From Pseudomonas rhodesiae (GTDB lineage Bacteria > Pseudomonadota > Gammaproteobacteria > Pseudomonadales > Pseudomonadaceae), in the NCBI RefSeq assembly GCF_007858255.1, contig NZ_VFEU01000003.1, positions 1 to 64,000 of the forward strand: DNA of 64,000 nt. Reading direction: 5' to 3'. The notes below the pieces were generated by a model. It made no database searches, was not told where the DNA came from, and saw nothing but the letters and a program-made list of their open reading frames with translations. A program made the translations under genes and the position numbers. Positions 17,225 to 28,067 of this stretch are shown piece after piece. The first letter of the stretch is position 1. Every line of letters starts with the position of its first letter.

Positions 17225-18157
17225 TCAATAGCCGCGGTCGAAACTCACGGTGCCGCGCAAGGGCCCACTGGCCTGATACGCGCGTAAATTTTCGATAAAC
17301 AAATCCACCATCATCGGCGGCGAGGTCGGCGCCGAACTGTGCCCGGTCAACAATAGGCCCCAGGCGGTCCAGAACGGATGGCGCTGCGGCAACGGCTCCT
17401 GGCGGCATACATCGATCACCGCACCCGCCAGATGCCCTTCCTTGAGGGCTTCGACCAGGTCGGCATCGACCACCGCCACGCCGCGCCCGACGTTGATAAA
17501 CAGCCCGGTCGGCTTGAATTGCTTGAACAGCGCCGCGTCGTACAGGTCGTGGGTGTTGGGCGTGTTCGGCAGCAGGTTGATCACGTAGTCGGCCTCCCCC
17601 ACCAAGCGCCCCAGTTGGTCCAGGCCGGCCACTTCGATAAACGGCGCCTGCTCCCGCGCAGTGCTGGCGATGCCGTACAACTTGACGCCGAACGGCAGCA
17701 GAAACTGCGCCACGCTTTGGCCGATATCCCCGCAGCCGACGATCAGCACCGTGCGCCCCGCCAGGCTCTGGCCCATGCGGTTGTCCCACTTGCGCTCGAC
17801 CTGGCTGACCAGACGTGCCAGCACTTCACGCTCGTGGCCAAGCATATAGGTGAGCACAAACTCGGCCATCACCTGGCCATAGATGCCTACCGCACGGGTC
17901 AGGCGATAGTTGCGCGGCAAGCCATCGGCCAACAGTGGCGTGATGCCGGCCCAGGTCGATTGCAGCCATTGCGGCTGATGGCCCTGGCGCAACAGCGTCG
18001 CCAGCAGGTCCGGCTGGCCCAGCCACACCGGGCAATCGGCGGCCAGGCGCGATAACTCGGCGGAGTCGCCGCTGGTCAGCACCTCCAGGTCCGGCGCGGC
18101 TTCGCGCAGCAGTCGCGCATAGAGCGGGTGATCCTGTTCAGCAATCAGAACACGCAT
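17225..18157 (-). CDS. D-2-hydroxyacid dehydrogenase (NAD(P)-dependent)
   Basis: A 310-residue enzyme of the GhrA/D-2-hydroxyacid dehydrogenase family, reducing 2-oxoacids such as glyoxylate or hydroxypyruvate. The Rossmann motif is VLIVGCGDIGQSVAQF near 137-152. Catalytic residues are Arg in NVGRGVAVVD, Glu in CRQEPLP and His in GHSSA near 284. The start at ATG 18157 agrees with the first beta strand (MRVLIAEQ). It lies 106 bp downstream of ycgL on the same strand and is probably separately transcribed. Confidence 0.9.
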   Translation of the reverse strand: MRVLIAEQDHPLYARLLREAAPDLEVLTSGDSAELSRLAADCPVWLGQPDLLATLLRQGHQPQWLQSTWAGITPLLADGLPRNYRLTRAVGIYGQVMAEFVLTYMLGHEREVLARLVSQVERKWDNRMGQSLAGRTVLIVGCGDIGQSVAQFLLPFGVKLYGIASTAREQAPFIEVAGLDQLGRLVGEADYVINLLPNTPNTHDLYDAALFKQFKPTGLFINVGRGVAVVDADLVEALKEGHLAGAVIDVCRQEPLPQRHPFWTAWGLLLTGHSSAPTSPPMMVDLFIENLRAYQASGPLRGTVSFDRGY

Positions 18158-18263
18158 GGTTCAAACCTTTCAAAAACAGTGCAGACGGCCGCCCGCATCC
18201 TTACGGCCACCGCCAACTCATACGATTTCATTGAAAATGTGCCCCGGACAGGGCACCTACCGA

Positions 18264-18557
18264 TCACATCGGGTCATTGCGACGCAGCAGCTCTTCGGGC
18301 AAGTGTTCGATGTACTCGTCCTCGGCCGGCGGCATTTGCAGGTGGTAGCCCTGCTTGTCGAGGTTTTCCAGTACCTGGTGGATGTCTTCCTGTTGCAGCT
18401 TGCGCTCGGGCGTCAGCACCAGGTCGAAGGCATGCACCGGTTTGCCGAATACGCTCACCAAACCTTCGGGTACGCGTTCGAGGGCATCGCTCTTGAGCAC
18501 GTACAGGTACATGCCGGCGCGTTTGGGGCTGCGGTAGATGGAGCAAATACGTTTCAA
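18264..18557 (-). CDS. ycgL: YcgL domain protein
   Basis: A 97-residue YcgL-family protein starting [20 protein letters not shown], the usual N-terminal signature. The start is TTG at 18557, inside a TTGA overlap with the rnd stop, so its translation should depend on rnd. YcgL is a small alpha/beta protein of unknown role in gammaproteobacteria; the link with RNase D is a repeated neighbourhood in Pseudomonas. Confidence 0.9.
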   Translation of the reverse strand: MKRICSIYRSPKRAGMYLYVLKSDALERVPEGLVSVFGKPVHAFDLVLTPERKLQQEDIHQVLENLDKQGYHLQMPPAEDEYIEHLPEELLRRNDPM

Positions 18558-19687
18558 GGCTGTTCTCCGGCAGTGGCCAGGCTGTCGAGCAGCGCCTGGC
18601 CCATCAACTCGCGGCGCCAGCCACGCAGCGAGTCTGGCAATTGGTAAGGCCCATCGGGGTAGCCGCTTTTAACCAGGGCTTCGAGGGTTTTCTTGCGCAG
18701 CATCAGCTCCGGCGCCATGTCCAGGCGTTCGGCTTCGGCCTGGCCGAGGGCGCGCAGTTGCTTGATCAGCGCGGCGGCGTCCACCGGCAACGGCTCGGCG
18801 ATGGCCGGCGGCCATTGATCGGCGGGCACACTGCCGGCACGCTTGATCAGATCCAGCAGGAACTGGCCGTCCTGGCGCACGGTGCGCGGGTGCATGTCTT
18901 CGATCTTGCCCAGGGCGGCGAGGTTATCCGGCTGGGACTTGGCCAGGGGCCAGAGCGAATGTTCACGAATGATGCGGTTGCGCGGCAGGTCACGGGCACG
19001 GGCCTGTTGCTCGCGCCAGGCGCACAGCTCACGCAATACGGCCAGTTGCGCGCGGGACAGTTTCCACGCCAGCTTGGCTTCGCGGTACACCTCGTACGGG
19101 TCGACTTCGCGGCGCAGGTTGGCCACCAGTTCGGCACCGTCCTCCAATACCCAGGCGTATTTGTCGTCCGACAGCCGTGGGCGCAAGCGTGTGTAGACCT
19201 CGGCCAAGTGCACCGCGTCTTCGGCGGCGTAGCTGATCTGGGTTTCGGACAAGGGCCGCTGCAGCCAGTCCGAGCGGGTTTCGCCCTTGGGCAGCTCGAT
19301 ATCCAACACGGCTTGCACCAGACGCGAATAGCCCATGGAGAAACCGAGGTTCAGGTAAGCCGCCGCCAGTTGGGTGTCGAACAACGGCACCGGCAGGCTG
19401 CCGGTCAGGCGCAGCAGTACTTCGAGGTCTTCGCTGCAGGCATGCACCACCTTGATCACGGCTGGGTTTTCCAGCAAGGCGGCCAGGGGTTGCCAGTTGT
19501 CGATGGTCAGGGGATCGATCAGGTAGGCGCGAACGCCATCACCGATCTGGATCAGCCCGGCAATGGGGTAAAAGGTATCGACCCGCATGAATTCGGTGTC
19601 GAGGGCGACGAATGGCAACTGCTGCCATTCGGCGCAATGCTGGCCGAGGCTATCGTTGTCGCAGATCCAGTGAATATCGATGGCCAC
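18554..19687 (-). CDS. rnd: Ribonuclease D
   Basis: A 377-residue 3'-5' exoribonuclease of the DEDD superfamily, acting in tRNA and small-RNA 3' maturation. The Exo I motif is [10 protein letters not shown] near 26-35; Exo II is [13 protein letters not shown] near 82-94; Exo III is [13 protein letters not shown] near 172-184. An HRDC domain follows ([20 protein letters not shown]). GTG at 19687 (VAIDIHW) with a GGGAGAG site is the natural start; the frame upstream has no family sequence. It is coupled to ycgL. Confidence 0.93.
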   Translation of the reverse strand: MAIDIHWICDNDSLGQHCAEWQQLPFVALDTEFMRVDTFYPIAGLIQIGDGVRAYLIDPLTIDNWQPLAALLENPAVIKVVHACSEDLEVLLRLTGSLPVPLFDTQLAAAYLNLGFSMGYSRLVQAVLDIELPKGETRSDWLQRPLSETQISYAAEDAVHLAEVYTRLRPRLSDDKYAWVLEDGAELVANLRREVDPYEVYREAKLAWKLSRAQLAVLRELCAWREQQARARDLPRNRIIREHSLWPLAKSQPDNLAALGKIEDMHPRTVRQDGQFLLDLIKRAGSVPADQWPPAIAEPLPVDAAALIKQLRALGQAEAERLDMAPELMLRKKTLEALVKSGYPDGPYQLPDSLRGWRRELMGQALLDSLATAGEQP

Positions 19688-19812
19688 ACGGCTCTCCCTT
19701 GAAGAATGGCGCGCAGTATATATCGCGCAAGAGGCTTGCGAGCATCCACAGTGCACAGCCGATCATGAAAACTCAGACAGGAGTTGAAGAATAGTCCGAC
19801 AGATGGGAGTTA

Positions 19813-20409
19813 TCATCTCTTACGCAGTACGTAGACCCGCCATACCGCCGAGCCCGGCACGAATTCCTGATGATGCAGCACGTTGAACCCCGCCTGACGA
19901 AACTCTGCCTCGACGACGGCGCGGGAGTTGACCGAAACAATCACGGTGTCGCGACTGACCCGATGAAACTCGCGCAGCAACGCCAGGCGCCCTTCGCTGT
20001 CGGGCACATGACGAAACAATTCCAGGCAGAAGATGCAATCCACCGCGTTTTCCGACAAGCCAATGGAAAACGCCGACCCCTGGAACGTCTTGACGCGCTT
20101 GAGCAACGACGCCGGGTAGTGGGTGCGAGCATGGTCGAGCATGGCCTGGGAATTATCCGAGGCCAGGATCACCCGGTTGACGTGCTCGGCCAGCACCGGC
20201 CAAAACCGCCCAGAGCCGCAGGCCAGGTCGAGGATCAGCCCCGGCTCGCCGGCCACTTTCAACGCCTGGCGCACCAGCCAGGCGTCGCGCCACGCCACCA
20301 GACGCCGGCGCAGCCCAGGCGGGCGCGTATCGCCGCAGACACGGGCGTGCTCACGACCACAGCGTTCGGCGTATTCAATCTCGATGGAGGATGGAGGTTG
20401 TGACGACAT
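19813..20409 (-). CDS. Class I SAM-dependent methyltransferase
   Basis: A 198-residue methyltransferase of the UbiE/Methyltransf_11 type. Motif I is LILDLACGSGRFWPVL near 58-73, motif II includes ILASDNSQAMLDHA near 80-93, and motif IV is DCIFCLELFRHV near 123-134. The substrate cannot be inferred. The gene is on its own, with 125 bp to rnd and 99 bp to the glutamine-synthetase-like gene. Confidence 0.85.
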   Translation of the reverse strand: MSSQPPSSIEIEYAERCGREHARVCGDTRPPGLRRRLVAWRDAWLVRQALKVAGEPGLILDLACGSGRFWPVLAEHVNRVILASDNSQAMLDHARTHYPASLLKRVKTFQGSAFSIGLSENAVDCIFCLELFRHVPDSEGRLALLREFHRVSRDTVIVSVNSRAVVEAEFRQAGFNVLHHQEFVPGSAVWRVYVLRKR

Positions 20410-20508
20410 CTATGGGCTCATCTGGGTGAAACGGTAGTGAACGACCTTGATTGGCAGCTTAACGGCGGCAACGTGAAAAAAAGGTCGAAGACACTACCGT
20501 TAATCCCG

Positions 20509-21879
20509 TCATGCTTGATGCAAATACCAGCGCCAATCCTGTTCACCGACTTGCCCCATGAACTGGCGGTATTCGGCGCGCTTGACCGCCAGGTACACGC
20601 CGAGAAACTCAGGCCCGAACGCTTCCCGCGCCCAATGCGACCCTTCCAGTGCGCGCAGGGTGGTGAGCCAGTCGGTGGGCAACCGCTCTTTGGCCTGGGC
20701 GTAACCGTTGCCTTCCACCGGAGCGCCGGGGTCGCGCTGCTCACGAATGCCGCTATGGATGCCGGCCAGGATCGCGGCGGCGGCCAGGTACGGGTTGGCG
20801 TCGGCGCCGCAGATGCGATGTTCGATATGCCGCGAGGGCGCTGGCCCGCCGGGAATACGCAGGCTGACGGTGCGATTGTCCACCCCCCAGGTGGCGGCCA
20901 ACGGCGCATAGCTGTTGGCCTGGAAGCGCCGGTAGGAGTTGGCGTTGGGGCAGAACATCAGCAGCGAATCCAGCAAGGTGCTGAGCATGCCGCCCACCGC
21001 GTGGCGCAACAGCGGCGTGCCATCGGCGGCGGCGCTGGCAAATAAATTGCGGCCTTCGGCATCCGCCAGGCTGACGTGCATATGCAGCCCGGTGCCTGCC
21101 AGGTCGTCGAACGGTTTAGCCATAAAACAGGCGGTCATGCCGTGTTTGTGTGCCACACCCTTGACCAGGCGCTTGTAGCGCACCGCTTCGTCCATGGCTT
21201 GCAGAGCGTCGGAGCGGTGCTCCAGGGTGATCTCGACCTGCCCCGGAGCATATTCGGAAATCGCCGTGCGCGCCGGAATACCTTGCAGTTTGCAGGCGCT
21301 GTAGAGGTCGGCGAGGAAGGGTTCGATCTGCTCCAGTTCCCGCAGGCCGTAGACCTGGGTCGCGCGCGGCCGGCCGCCGTCCTGATCCAGCGCCGGTTGC
21401 GGGCGGCCATGACTGTCGGGTTTCTGATCGAGCAGGTAGAACTCCAGCTCGGCAGCCATCACCGGGTAATAGCCGTCGGCCTTGAGTGCGTCGATCACCT
21501 TGGCCAGCACCTGGCGCGGGTCGGCCACGGTGGCGGGCAGGCCTTCGCTGGGGTGCATGCTGACCTGCACCGCCGCCGTGGGGATCAACCGCCACGGCAT
21601 ACGCTGCAAACTGCCGCTGATCGGGTAGGCGCGGCAGTCGATATCGCCGACCTCCCAAACCAGCCCGGAGTTTTCCACGTCGTCGCCGTTGATGGTCAGG
21701 CCGAGGATGGTACTGGGCAGCGGGCGGCCGCTTTCATACACCGCCAGCAGTTCATCGCGGTGCAGCAGCTTGCCGCGGGGCACACCGTTGTTGTCGAGAA
21801 TAAATAGCTCGAACAGTTCGATGTCCGGGTTGTGTTCAAGAAAGGACTGGGCTTCGTGCAGGCTGGCGAAAACACTCAT
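20509..21879 (-). CDS. Glutamine synthetase family protein (gamma-glutamylpolyamine synthetase-like)
   Basis: A 456-residue ligase of the glutamine synthetase fold. Active-site blocks are MAAELEFYLLDQ near 134-145 (metal Glu), HVSLADAEGRN in the nucleotide region, and RIPGGPAPSRHIEHR and GADANPYL near 350-375. The size and the VYGLRELEQIEPFLADL insertion match the PuuA/SpuI-like class that joins glutamate to polyamines or other amines rather than to ammonia. The start at ATG 21879 is followed by MSVFASLHEAQ; ATG 21891 is an alternative. No other putrescine-pathway genes adjoin it, so the amine is unknown. Confidence 0.86.
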   Translation of the reverse strand: MSVFASLHEAQSFLEHNPDIELFELFILDNNGVPRGKLLHRDELLAVYESGRPLPSTILGLTINGDDVENSGLVWEVGDIDCRAYPISGSLQRMPWRLIPTAAVQVSMHPSEGLPATVADPRQVLAKVIDALKADGYYPVMAAELEFYLLDQKPDSHGRPQPALDQDGGRPRATQVYGLRELEQIEPFLADLYSACKLQGIPARTAISEYAPGQVEITLEHRSDALQAMDEAVRYKRLVKGVAHKHGMTACFMAKPFDDLAGTGLHMHVSLADAEGRNLFASAAADGTPLLRHAVGGMLSTLLDSLLMFCPNANSYRRFQANSYAPLAATWGVDNRTVSLRIPGGPAPSRHIEHRICGADANPYLAAAAILAGIHSGIREQRDPGAPVEGNGYAQAKERLPTDWLTTLRALEGSHWAREAFGPEFLGVYLAVKRAEYRQFMGQVGEQDWRWYLHQA

Positions 21880-22244
21880 GGGGGCTCTCATACGTAGGGG
21901 TCTGGCAGGCGCGCGGGCGCCGCCGGGCAGATGGGCACAGGCGTGCGTCATCCAATGGGCCAATCAACGTAGGAGAGCGGTATCCGGCGGGCGCGCGTGG
22001 CGGCAATGGAACAGCGCCCAGAACGCCAGCGCAGACGGCAGTGTCGCGAGGTGGGCGTCGGGGGAAGCGGCCATGGGCGAATCACACTGGTGGGATGCGC
22101 GCCAGCCTCACATGCCGCGAGCGCCGGTTAAATTCACGGTTGGCGGAGTATGGTTGCAGCCCGGCTAAACAATCGTCACGCCTTGCCACCCTGCCCCGCG
22201 CTGGAAATAATGGCCGCCCGACCCCGCCCCAAGGACGCGACTGC
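21880..22244. other. Divergent intergenic region, no gene
   Basis: A 365-bp G+C-rich stretch between the divergent glutamine-synthetase-like and PheC-like genes. It should hold both promoters, but I see no convincing sigma70 pair, dyad or small gene. An AAGGA ribosome site lies at 22231-22235. Confidence 0.6.
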
Positions 22245-23018
22245 ATGAAAGCTCTATTAGCCCTCGGTGTATTGGCCAGCCTCGCCGCGCCGGCTCTGGC
22301 CGACACCGCCCCGTCGCGCCTCGATGAAGTGTTGCAGCGTGGCACCCTCAGCGTGTGCACCACCGGCGACTACAAGCCCTACACCTCCCTGCGCGCCGAT
22401 GGCGGCTACGAAGGCATCGACATTGCCATGGCCGAATCCCTGGCCAAGAGCCTCAACGCCAAGATCCAATGGGTGCCCACCACTTGGAAAACCCTGATGC
22501 CAGACTTCCTGGCCCAACGCTGCGATATCGCGGTGGGCGGCATTTCAGTGTCGTTGGAGCGCCAGAAAAAAGCCTTTTTCAGCCAGTCCCTCGGGGTCGA
22601 CGGCAAGATCCCGCTGGTGCGCTGCGCCGACGTGCAGCGTTACCAGAGCGTCGAGCAGATCAACCAGCCCCAGGTGCGGGTGATCGAACCGGCGGGCGGG
22701 ACCAACGAAGTGTTCGCCCGCACGCATTTGGGCAAAGCGCAGATTCGCCTGCATGACAACGTGACGATTTTCGACGAGTTGCTGGCGGGCAAGGCCGACG
22801 TGATGATCACCGATGCCAGCGAGGCGCGCTTCCAGCAGAAACTCAAGCCGGGGCTGTGCGCGGTCAACCCGGACAAGCAGATGCAGTACAGCGAAAAAGC
22901 CTTCCTGCTGCCCCGCGATGACGTGGCGTGGAAAAGCTATGTCGACCAATGGTTGCACCTGAGTGTGGCCACCGGGGTGTACCAAGGCATCGTCAATCAA
23001 TGGCTGGCGGCGCCCTGA
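22245..23018 (+). CDS. Periplasmic cyclohexadienyl dehydratase-like protein (PheC family)
   Basis: A 257-residue solute-binding-fold protein with signal peptide (MKALLALGVLASLAAPALA). It aligns by eye along its whole length with P. aeruginosa PheC, the periplasmic dehydratase of prephenate and arogenate: TGDYKPYTS, GGISVSLERQKKAFFS, PAGGTNEVFAR, MITDASEARFQ and KAFLLPRDD. Lys121 (VDGKIPL) and Glu193 (DASEARF) occupy the positions I recall as catalytic in PheC, favouring an enzyme over an amino-acid-binding protein. ATG 22245 follows AAGGA. The Cache-domain gene starts 50 bp downstream on the same strand. Confidence 0.8.
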   Translation: MKALLALGVLASLAAPALADTAPSRLDEVLQRGTLSVCTTGDYKPYTSLRADGGYEGIDIAMAESLAKSLNAKIQWVPTTWKTLMPDFLAQRCDIAVGGISVSLERQKKAFFSQSLGVDGKIPLVRCADVQRYQSVEQINQPQVRVIEPAGGTNEVFARTHLGKAQIRLHDNVTIFDELLAGKADVMITDASEARFQQKLKPGLCAVNPDKQMQYSEKAFLLPRDDVAWKSYVDQWLHLSVATGVYQGIVNQWLAAP

Positions 23019-23068
23019 GCCATAGGCGTCTACGCTGTGCTCACATCAACAAGAACGAGGATTGGCTC

Positions 23069-23908
23069 ATGAAGGGACTGCTGCGCATCACCTGGTTGCT
23101 GCTGTTGGGTTTCAGTCAGGTGCATGCCGATACCGCTCGGGATGAAGACGCCCAGGCGGCCAAGGCGCTGCTGGAAAAAGCCCTGGTTTATTACCAGAGC
23201 AATGGCGATAAGGCGTTCGCCGCGTTCAGTCGCCAGGGCGAGTTTGTCGACCATGACCGTTATGTGTTCGTGGTGGACACCAAAGGCGTATTGCTGGCCA
23301 GTGGCGGCCCGTCTTCAGCGTTGATCGGCCGCGATGTGTCCGAGGTGCTCGGGCCGGACCTGCGTGAGTCATTCAAGCAAGCGCTCAAGGTGCCGGAAGG
23401 CCAGGGCATCCAGCAGGCTGACTATCGTTGGCAGAACTGGAACGACGGCAAGGTCGAGCACAAACATGTGTTCTACCAGCGCGTCGGCGAACGCATCCTG
23501 GCGGTGGGCTACTACCTGCCAAGGGCCACGCCGGAACAAGCGCGGGCGCTGCGCAATAAAGCGGTGAACGCGTTACTCAAGGACGAGACCGGCACACTCA
23601 AGGCGATCAACTCACTGCAGGGCGGTTTTCTACAGGATGACCTGTACGTGTTTGTGGTCGACCTCAATACCCACCGCTACGTGGCCCACGGCACCACATT
23701 GCGGCTGATCAACACCGACTTCAGCAAGGTCAAGGACCCGGACGGCAAACCGGTGGGCGAACCGATGCTTAAGATGATGGCGGAGCAGGATCAGGGCGAA
23801 TACAAATACCGCTGGAAAAACCCGGTGACCGGCAAAATCGAGAACAAGCATGTGTATGTGCGCAAGGCCGGGCATTTCATGGTTGCGGTGGGCTACTACA
23901 GCCCGTGA
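23069..23908 (+). CDS. Secreted protein with two Cache domains
   Basis: A 279-residue periplasmic protein with a signal peptide (MKGLLRITWLLLLGFSQVHA). Two similar halves follow, each with the single-Cache pattern: YVFVVDTKGVLLASGG and VFYQRVGERILAVGYYL in the first, YVFVVDLNTHRYVAHG and HVYVRKAGHFMVAVGYY in the second. Such domains usually bind small ligands outside the membrane, but here there is no transmembrane helix or signalling domain. The ATG at 23069 has a GAGGA site. It probably shares a transcript with the upstream pheC-like gene. Confidence 0.85.
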   Translation: MKGLLRITWLLLLGFSQVHADTARDEDAQAAKALLEKALVYYQSNGDKAFAAFSRQGEFVDHDRYVFVVDTKGVLLASGGPSSALIGRDVSEVLGPDLRESFKQALKVPEGQGIQQADYRWQNWNDGKVEHKHVFYQRVGERILAVGYYLPRATPEQARALRNKAVNALLKDETGTLKAINSLQGGFLQDDLYVFVVDLNTHRYVAHGTTLRLINTDFSKVKDPDGKPVGEPMLKMMAEQDQGEYKYRWKNPVTGKIENKHVYVRKAGHFMVAVGYYSP

Positions 23909-23930
23909 TCTGAATTGGACTGCATGCATG

Positions 23931-23956
23931 TGTGGGAGGGAATAAACCTTCCCACA
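23931..23956. terminator. Imperfect inverted repeat between convergent genes
   Basis: TGTGGGAGGG and CCTTCCCACA are separated by AATAAA, with one mismatch, 22 bp after the Cache-protein stop. It may be a terminator or a decayed REP. Confidence 0.5.
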
Positions 23957-23977
23957 GTTTGTCGTTCAGGGTTCCCG

Positions 23978-25495
23978 TTACTTGGCCTTGTCCTCACGCC
24001 CGCGCAGTATGCGATCAGGCATGGCCACGGCGGCGGCCAGCCCCAGCAACGACACCGCTGCACTCACCATCAGCAAATGCCGGAACGTCACCGCCAGTTC
24101 CGCGCGCAGGGTGTCTTGCGCCGGGCCGGGGGCGGCGTTGAGGCCGTCGAGCAGCACGTTGCCGGACGCGCCCTCGGCCACCAGTGCGCCGCTGGCCAGG
24201 TGAGCGAAACTGGAATCCTGTAGCAACGCCAGTAGCAGCGCCGACATACAGGCCACCCCCACCGCACCGCCCAAGGAGCGGAACAGGTTGGTGGTGCTGG
24301 TGGCTACACCGATATCCAGCTGTGCCACCGAGTTCTGCGCGCCCACCAGGGAGGTGGGGAACTGCATGCCGGCGGCGATCCCGCACAACAGCATAAACAC
24401 CGCCGTCAACCCCACCGCCTGCGGCGCGCTGTAGGCCATGCCGAGGATCGCCAGCGGGCTCAACAGCGCACCGCTGAGGATCATCGGTTTGTAGCGCCCG
24501 GTCACCGACGTGCGGCGCCCGGCGCAGTAAGCACCGATCGGCAGGCCCATAGCCAGAGGAAGCAGATGCAGAGCGGCGCTGTCGGCACCGGCGCCGGTCA
24601 CGGTCTGAAAGCGTAGGGGCATCAGCACCGTCAGGGAAATCGCCTGGAAGCTGGTGAAAAAAATCGTGCACCAGCACAGCACCGCGCTGGCGTTGGCAAA
24701 CAGATGCATCGGCAGCAGCGGTTCGCGCGCGCGGCGTTCATGGCACACGAACAGCGTCAGCACCACCAGCGCACCGCCCAGCAGCCCCAACACCTGCGAA
24801 TCACGCCACGAATGGCCCTGGCCGATTTCGGTGATGCCCAGCAGCAACGCGGTCAGGCCAACGATCATCAGCACAGTGCCGAGGTAATCGATGATCGGCT
24901 TGCGTTGCGGCACCGGCAGCCCCACCAGAGTGCGATGGGCCACATACCAGGCGCCAGCGCCCAGGGGCAAATTGATCAGAAACACCCAGCGCCACGACAA
25001 GTACTCGGTCATGTAACCGCCCAACACCGGCCCGGCCACGCTGGCCACCGCATACATGCTGCTGAAATAGCCCTGATAACGCCCGCGCTCGCGAGGCGGG
25101 ATGATGTCGCCGATGATCGCCTGGCTCACCGAGATCATGCCCCCGGCGCCGATCCCCTGCAGCACCCGCGCCAGCACCAGTTGTTCCATGCTTTGCGCCA
25201 TGCCGCACAACAGCGAGGCCAGGGTGAACAGCCCCATGCCAATCAGCATCATCGGCCGACGCCCGTACAGGTCGCCGAGCTTGCCGTAGATCGGCACCGC
25301 CACCGTCATCGCCACCATGTAGCCGGAAATCACCCAGGCCAGCAGGTTGACGTCGTGGAAGCGCGCCGAGATGGCAGGCATGGACACCGCAACTATGGTC
25401 TGGTCGAGGGCGCCAAGAAAGATGGCCATCATCAGCGCAATCAGAATACTGCGCACGGCGGGAACAGGTGGGGTCGAGTGATTAAGCTGAGTCAC
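23978..25495 (-). CDS. MFS multidrug efflux transporter, DHA2 (14-TM) type
   Basis: A 505-residue drug:proton antiporter of the EmrB/QacA kind. Motif A is GKLGDLYGRRPMML near 70-83, and motif C is in the VASVAGPVLGGYMTEYLSWR helix near 146-165; the motif LGALDQTIVAVSMPAI near 27-42 marks the DHA2 family. About 14 hydrophobic helices are seen. The probable start is GTG 25495 (VTQLNHS) with AAGG upstream. It lies 63 bp after pobA on the same strand, so it may export aromatic acids or toxic intermediates of that pathway; this is inference. Confidence 0.88.
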   Translation of the reverse strand: MTQLNHSTPPVPAVRSILIALMMAIFLGALDQTIVAVSMPAISARFHDVNLLAWVISGYMVAMTVAVPIYGKLGDLYGRRPMMLIGMGLFTLASLLCGMAQSMEQLVLARVLQGIGAGGMISVSQAIIGDIIPPRERGRYQGYFSSMYAVASVAGPVLGGYMTEYLSWRWVFLINLPLGAGAWYVAHRTLVGLPVPQRKPIIDYLGTVLMIVGLTALLLGITEIGQGHSWRDSQVLGLLGGALVVLTLFVCHERRAREPLLPMHLFANASAVLCWCTIFFTSFQAISLTVLMPLRFQTVTGAGADSAALHLLPLAMGLPIGAYCAGRRTSVTGRYKPMILSGALLSPLAILGMAYSAPQAVGLTAVFMLLCGIAAGMQFPTSLVGAQNSVAQLDIGVATSTTNLFRSLGGAVGVACMSALLLALLQDSSFAHLASGALVAEGASGNVLLDGLNAAPGPAQDTLRAELAVTFRHLLMVSAAVSLLGLAAAVAMPDRILRGREDKAK

Positions 25496-25558
25496 GCAGG
25501 AACCTTCGAGCAAGGCCGTGGGAAAGGCGCCCACGGCAATGCGCAATACGATAGCAGG

Positions 25559-26827
<1,269 letters not shown>

Positions 26828-26932
26828 TCACTTGAGTGCACGGCATAAGAAGGTGAAAACTGCGCCAAAGCCTGCGCTTTTTACCAATCGGGGCGATTAC
26901 CGCACCCCTATCCTGAGTATCGGATTGAAAAC

Positions 26933-27808
26933 ATGACCAAAACCGCGATTCCGGTCTTCAAGCTTTACGGGGAAAGTCAGCAATGGCCGACGCCCGATTT
27001 GTTGCACTGCGAAACTATTTCCCGACGCAGCCGGGAATACCAGTGGGAGATCCAGCCCCACCGGCACGCGGATCTGTGCCAGTTGCTGTATGTGCACAAA
27101 GGCCAGGCCCAGCTGGAAATCGAAGGTCAGCGCACCACACTCAACGAAGCCACGCTGCAGGTCCTTCCGCCGCTGTGCGTGCATGGGTTTCGCTTCAGTG
27201 AAGATGTCGAAGGCTATGTGGTGACCCTTGCCGCGCCATTGGTGGACCACATGCAGGCGCAACTGGGTTCAACGGTCGATGCCTTGCAGACGTTGGGCAA
27301 TTACCCAGCGGGCAAGGACAGCGATTACCTCAATAGCTTGTTCGCGCGCCTGCAGGATGAATACGCCGATGAGCAACCGGCACGGGACATGCTGATGCAC
27401 GCCCTGGTCAGCGTGCTGCTGGTGTGGATCAGCCGCCAGGCGATCCAGCGCCGCCATCCACGGGCACCACGGGGTCGTGAGTATTTCCGACGCTTCACTC
27501 AGCTGGTGGAACAGCACTACCGCGAGCATCCCAAAATCGAGGACCTGGCCCACAAACTGGGGATCTCGGTGTCGCACCTGAACGGTACCTGCCGTGAATT
27601 GGCCGGGCAGCCCGCGCTGCAGATCATGCATGACCGCCAGTTGCTGGAAGCCAAGCGCCTGCTGACGTACACCAGCATGACCATCAATGAGATGTCGGAG
27701 GTGTTGGGTTTTTCCGACCCGACCAATTTCTCGCGGCTGTTCCGCCGCCGGGTCGGGTTCTCACCCAAGGCATTTCGTGAACAGTTAAAAGCGCAGCAGC
27801 CTACCTGA
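26933..27808 (+). CDS. pobR: AraC-family regulator of pobA
   Basis: A 291-residue AraC-type activator. The N-terminal cupin-like sensor domain (QPHRHADLCQLLYVHKGQAQ near 37-56) precedes two helix-turn-helix motifs in the last 100 residues, including LAHKLGISVSHLNGTCRELA and MSEVLGFSDPTNFSRLFRRR. It is divergent from pobA with 180 bp between the starts, as in other pseudomonads where PobR activates pobA in response to 4-hydroxybenzoate. The assignment rests on family and position. Confidence 0.9.
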   Translation: MTKTAIPVFKLYGESQQWPTPDLLHCETISRRSREYQWEIQPHRHADLCQLLYVHKGQAQLEIEGQRTTLNEATLQVLPPLCVHGFRFSEDVEGYVVTLAAPLVDHMQAQLGSTVDALQTLGNYPAGKDSDYLNSLFARLQDEYADEQPARDMLMHALVSVLLVWISRQAIQRRHPRAPRGREYFRRFTQLVEQHYREHPKIEDLAHKLGISVSHLNGTCRELAGQPALQIMHDRQLLEAKRLLTYTSMTINEMSEVLGFSDPTNFSRLFRRRVGFSPKAFREQLKAQQPT

Positions 27809-27977
27809 GCGCGCTGAAACTGCCGCTGTGGGGAATGCACTGATCCTGATGGCAACTGATCGCAAAGGTCGGTTGCATGCGGGTCTGCTCGACGCGGTAG
27901 GCGGCCGTCCCGTAGAGCGCACTGACCAACGCGCTGAGGGCGAAAATCATCAGGTACTTGCGGGTTTTGATGCTCAT
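27801..27977 (-). CDS. Small membrane-anchored hypothetical protein
   Basis: A 58-residue protein starting MSIKTRKYLMIFALSALVSALYG, one hydrophobic helix or signal anchor, followed by a short tail with two cysteines (AISCHQDQCIP). Its stop overlaps the 3' end of the convergent pobR by 8 bp. I do not recognise a family. The tail sequence and anchor suggest a small inner-membrane or periplasmic peptide; the gene call is moderately sure. Confidence 0.55.
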   Translation of the reverse strand: MSIKTRKYLMIFALSALVSALYGTAAYRVEQTRMQPTFAISCHQDQCIPHSGSFSALR

Positions 27978-28067
27978 GGCACTGACCTCTGCACAGATAT
28001 ACACGGTGCTGTTTAAAGCATAGGTCAGCCGGGGCAGGATGCCATTATTGGACGCCATTCAACCCGT

